A stretch of DNA of 42,887 nt from the NCBI GenBank assembly GCA_947632155.1, contig CANROF010000016.1:1-42887 (forward strand). The letters run 5' to 3'. Below, piece by piece: positions 40,266 to 42,887 of the stretch. Origin of the DNA: an uncultured Oscillospiraceae bacterium (GTDB lineage Bacteria; Bacillota; Clostridia; Oscillospirales; Oscillospiraceae). A program made the translations under genes and the position numbers. Every line of letters begins with the position of its first letter. The stretch's first letter is position 1. The notes beneath the pieces are model-generated. The model ran no database searches, was not told the DNA's origin, and worked only from the letters and a program-made list of their open reading frames with translations.

Positions 40266-42419
40266 TTACTTCAGCTTGCTTTTCACCATGGTGAGGGCGA
40301 TGCGGCCCTTCGCGGGGTCCGCCTCCACCACCCAGACCTTCACCACGTCCCCCACCTTCACCACGTCCGAGGGGTGCCGGACGAAGCGGTCGGACAGGCG
40401 CGAGATGTGTACAAGGCCGTCCTGGTGGACGCCGATGTCCACAAAGGCCCCAAAGTCGATGACGTTCCGGACCGTGCCGGTGAGCTCCATACCGGGCTTC
40501 AGGTCCTTTATGTCCATGACGTCGGTGCGCAGGACCGGCGCCGGAAGCTCCTCCCGGGGGTCCCGGCCGGGGCGGCGCAGCTCCGCCAAGATGTCCGTGA
40601 GGGTGGGAAGGCCGATCTCCAGCTCCCCCGCCAGCTTTTCCGTCCCGTAGGCGCCGGCCCGGGCCTGGATATCCGGGACGCCGCCGTTTTTAAGCTCCGC
40701 CGGGCTGACGCCCAGGCGCCGCAGGAGCTCCCGGGCCTTCTCGTAGCTCTCCGGGTGGACGGCTGTGGCGTCCAGGGGCTCGGAGCTCCCCGCCACGCGC
40801 AGGAAGCCCGCGCACTGTTCAAAGGCCCGCGGCCCTAACTTGGGGACCTTTTTGAGGGCCGCCCGGGTGGGGATGCCGTTGGCCTCCCGGTAGGCCACGA
40901 TATTCCGGGCCAGGGCCGGGCCGATGCCCGCCACCCGGGACAAAAGCGGAGCGGAGGCGGTGCTGACCTCCACGCCCACGTCGTTGACGCACTGTTCCAC
41001 CACGCCGTCCAGGGCGGCGGTGAGCTCCGCCTCCTTCAGGTCGTGCTGGTACTGCCCCACGCCGATGGACTTGGGGTCGATCTTCACTAACTCCGCCAGG
41101 GGGTCCTGGAGCCTCCGGGCGATGGACACGGCGCTGCGGAGCGTCAGGTCGAAGTCCGGGAATTCCTCCGCCGCCATGGGGGAGGCGGAGTACACCGAGG
41201 CCCCGGCCTCGCTGACGATGGCGTAGGCCGCGCCCGGCAGCTCCGGCAGCAGGGAGGCGATGAACTGCTCGCTCTCCCGGGAGGCCGTGCCGTTGCCGAT
41301 GGCTATGGCCGTCACGCCGTGGCGGCGGACCATGCCGCGGATGAGCGAGGCCGCCTGCTCCCGGCGGCGCGTCTCGCCGGGGAGGGTGAAGTAGCCCACG
41401 CCCGTCTCCAATACCTTCCCGTTTTCGTCCACCACCGCCAGCTTGCAGCCGGTGCGAAAGCCCGGGTCCACCCCCAGCACCGCCCGGCCCTTCACCGGCG
41501 GCTGCATCAGCAGCTCGTGGAGATTTGTGGCAAAGACCTTGATGGCCCCGGCGTTGGCACGGTCGGTGAGGTCCCCCCGCAGCTCCCGCTCCAGGGAGGG
41601 AAAGAGGAGCCTCTCCCAGGCGTCCTCGCAGGCGGCGGCCACCTCGGCCGTGGAGGCGCTGCCCGGGAAGCAGTACGCCCTCTTTATGATCGCCACAGCC
41701 CGGTCCTCCGGGACGGTGAGCGCCACCTTCAAAAATCCCTCCCGCTCGCCGCGGTTTATGGCCAGCACCCGGTGGGGCGCCATGGCGGCCGCCCCCTCCC
41801 GGAAGCCGTAATACATGGCGTAGACGCTGTCGCCCTCACGCGCCGCCGCCGTCTCCAGGACGCCCTCCCGGTTTATGAGCTCCCGGAGCCGCCCCCGCAG
41901 GTCCGCGTCGTCGCTGATGTTCTCCGCGATGATGTCTCTTGCCCCGGCGAGGGCGCTCTGGGCGTCCGGGACCTCATCGGAGATATATTTTTCCGCCTCC
42001 CCGGCCGCGTCCCCGGGTCCCCGCAGCGCCAAAAGCCACTGGGCCAGCGGCTCCAGCCCCCGCTCCCGGGCCACGGTGGCGCGGGTGCGCCGCTTGGGCC
42101 GGTAGGGCCGGTAGAGGTCCTCAAGCTGCGCCAGCGTCACGGCGGCGGAGAGCTTTTCCCGGAGCTCCTCCGTCAAAACGCCCTGCTCCGTCAGGGCCTT
42201 TTCGATCTCCCCCCGGCGCTTGTCCAGCCCCCGCAGGTACTCGAGCCTCTCCGAGATGGCCCGGAGGGTCTGGTCGTCAATGGAGCCGTGGGCCTCCTTC
42301 CTGTAGCGGGCGATAAAGGGGATGGTGTTCCCCGCGTCCAGAAGCTCGATGACCGCCCGCACCCGCTCCTCGGCCAGCCCGAACTCCCCGGCAATTCTCT
42401 TCGCGTGATCCATGTGCAT
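40266..42419 (-). CDS. tex: Tex-family RNA-binding transcription accessory protein
   Basis: A 717-residue Tex protein, the normal length. The N-terminal Tex helical domain (IPFIARYRKEAHGSIDDQTL near 32-51) is followed by the YqgF/RuvC-like domain starting VLGVDPGFRTGCKLAVVDEN near 325-344. Helix-hairpin-helix motifs come next (GIGPALARNIVAYREANG and KVPKLGPRAFEQCAGFL), then a C-terminal S1 domain (GTVRNVIDFGAFVDIGVHQD). Tex is a conserved housekeeping nucleic-acid-binding factor. AAAGGA six bases upstream favours ATG 42419 over ATG 42413. It has its own consensus promoter and may read through into GH127. Confidence 0.95.
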   Translation of the reverse strand: MHMDHAKRIAGEFGLAEERVRAVIELLDAGNTIPFIARYRKEAHGSIDDQTLRAISERLEYLRGLDKRRGEIEKALTEQGVLTEELREKLSAAVTLAQLEDLYRPYRPKRRTRATVARERGLEPLAQWLLALRGPGDAAGEAEKYISDEVPDAQSALAGARDIIAENISDDADLRGRLRELINREGVLETAAAREGDSVYAMYYGFREGAAAMAPHRVLAINRGEREGFLKVALTVPEDRAVAIIKRAYCFPGSASTAEVAAACEDAWERLLFPSLERELRGDLTDRANAGAIKVFATNLHELLMQPPVKGRAVLGVDPGFRTGCKLAVVDENGKVLETGVGYFTLPGETRRREQAASLIRGMVRRHGVTAIAIGNGTASRESEQFIASLLPELPGAAYAIVSEAGASVYSASPMAAEEFPDFDLTLRSAVSIARRLQDPLAELVKIDPKSIGVGQYQHDLKEAELTAALDGVVEQCVNDVGVEVSTASAPLLSRVAGIGPALARNIVAYREANGIPTRAALKKVPKLGPRAFEQCAGFLRVAGSSEPLDATAVHPESYEKARELLRRLGVSPAELKNGGVPDIQARAGAYGTEKLAGELEIGLPTLTDILAELRRPGRDPREELPAPVLRTDVMDIKDLKPGMELTGTVRNVIDFGAFVDIGVHQDGLVHISRLSDRFVRHPSDVVKVGDVVKVWVVEADPAKGRIALTMVKSKLK

Positions 42420-42448
42420 CCGGATTCCTTTCAAAAACAGATACCCAA

Positions 42449-42477
42449 AGTATACACGCCCCCGCCCATTTTTTCAA
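42449..42477 (-). promoter_or_regulatory. Promoter of tex
   Basis: Leftward: TTGAAA (42477-42472), 17-base spacer, TATACT (42454-42449), 30 bases before the start codon: a near-consensus vegetative promoter. Confidence 0.8.
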
Positions 42478-42543
42478 GGACCCCAGCGGAGAAAACAAAC
42501 CGCCGCGGCCCGTTGAACGGAGAGCGGGAGCGTAATGAAAGAT

Positions 42544-42570
42544 GGGCCGATGTGGTCATCGGCCCCTACA
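42544..42570. repeat. Copy of the GGGCCGATG...CATCGGCCC palindrome
   Basis: Twenty-seven bases identical with 36437-36463, including the CCCTACA extension. It marks the transition from tex to the AT-richer end of the window. Confidence 0.75.
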
Positions 42571-42887
42571 AACTTCTGTGAGGTATTCAAGGGATATTTC
42601 TTTTTGCCGCCGTCTGCTTCTGCCACGCCATGCGTTGAGTGCCGCAAAGCGTATGACAGTTTTGAAAAAGCCATTGAAGGTATAACATGATATGTTTCTT
42701 GTATGCTTCTGTGCAAGGCATATTCTGCTCATCTATAATTTGAAGTTGGCAAAAAGAAATAACCAAGCTATCTGCGAAAACAGGGGGCTGTCAACGGCGG
42801 GCACAGCCCATTCATCTTGACCGTTGACTGGCTCGATTGGCTTTGCTATTTACCCACTGATTTATGGAATAGTACAGCATAACAAAT
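42571..42887. other. AT-richer tail without a recognised gene
   Basis: About 320 bases with visibly lower GC than the rest. A short rightward stretch reads ATPCVECRKAYDSFEKAIEGIT before a stop at about 42688; it has a CxxC and the look of a protein C-terminus, but has no start or ribosome site here. It may be a gene remnant or part of a mobile element extending beyond the window. No promoter, RNA gene or clear repeat boundary seen. Confidence 0.4.

Noticed and set aside
38132-40294. 720-codon rightward ORF opposite GH127
   Set aside because: Antisense shadow. The leftward GH127 has all its zinc and catalytic residues, and the rightward frame is Arg/Pro/Gly-rich with no domain.

Overview
The window looks like a piece of the chromosome of a GC-rich anaerobic gut Firmicute of the class Clostridia, probably Oscillospirales-like. 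The reasons are the Clostridia-type DUF3842 and DUF6171 proteins, strong Shine-Dalgarno sequences, an orphan BlaI-type repressor, a FucO-type propanediol oxidoreductase, and intergenic spaces full of short palindromic repeats. The lineage is inferred from gene content; no rRNA or tRNA gene was seen. Nearly all genes serve import and intracellular breakdown of plant pectin (rhamnogalacturonan and arabinan side chains), inositol and related sugars.

Layout. (1) 1-20248, all leftward, is one long co-directional series. It starts with an oligopeptide-type ABC importer (lipoprotein SBP, OppB, OppC, OppD, OppF), then a HAD phosphatase and a GH105 unsaturated uronyl hydrolase. An inositol set follows (iron alcohol dehydrogenase, iolC, iolD, iolE, iolG, iolB), then a GH38 alpha-mannosidase, a heparinase-like toroid protein and the beginning of a D-lyxose isomerase. 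(2) 20579-23694, rightward: GH28 polygalacturonase, AraC regulator and class II aldolase, divergent from the importer across a 330-bp regulatory region. (3) 23967-29694, leftward: BlaI-type repressor, aldose 1-epimerase, aldo/keto reductase, DUF3842, FucO and an unknown membrane-anchored protein, separated by repeat elements. (4) 29955-36238, rightward: GH106-like protein, NodB deacetylase, CE12 rhamnogalacturonan acetylesterase, GH51 arabinofuranosidase, DUF6171 and L-rhamnose mutarotase. (5) 36899-42419, leftward: a second GH105, GH127 beta-L-arabinofuranosidase and Tex. (6) 42420-42887: no gene recognised.

How it fits together. None of the glycosidases or esterases starts with a signal peptide, so oligosaccharides are probably imported by the SBP/Opp system and trimmed in the cytoplasm. 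CE12 and the NodB protein would remove acetyl groups. GH105 would remove unsaturated uronic acids, GH28 galacturonate, GH106-like rhamnose, and GH51 and GH127 the alpha- and beta-arabinofuranose. RhaM would then convert rhamnose anomers and FucO reduce lactaldehyde to 1,2-propanediol. The inositol genes lead to 2-deoxy-5-keto-gluconate-6-P. The class II aldolase could split it, and the iron alcohol dehydrogenase at the head of the cluster could reduce the resulting malonate semialdehyde; both of these roles are inference.

The most unusual feature is a family of five elements of 110-260 bp (149, 5044, 12061, 25457, 27016), all in the same orientation, each beginning within 35 bp of the stop codon of a leftward gene. 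They fold into several hairpins whose arms differ between copies but remain paired, which is the signature of a conserved RNA structure. Two further repeat families are also present: elements with inverted termini at 23807 and 26622, and nested palindromes at 24423, 36239-36840 and 42544. A TTGCACAA-type box recurs in front of three transcription units.
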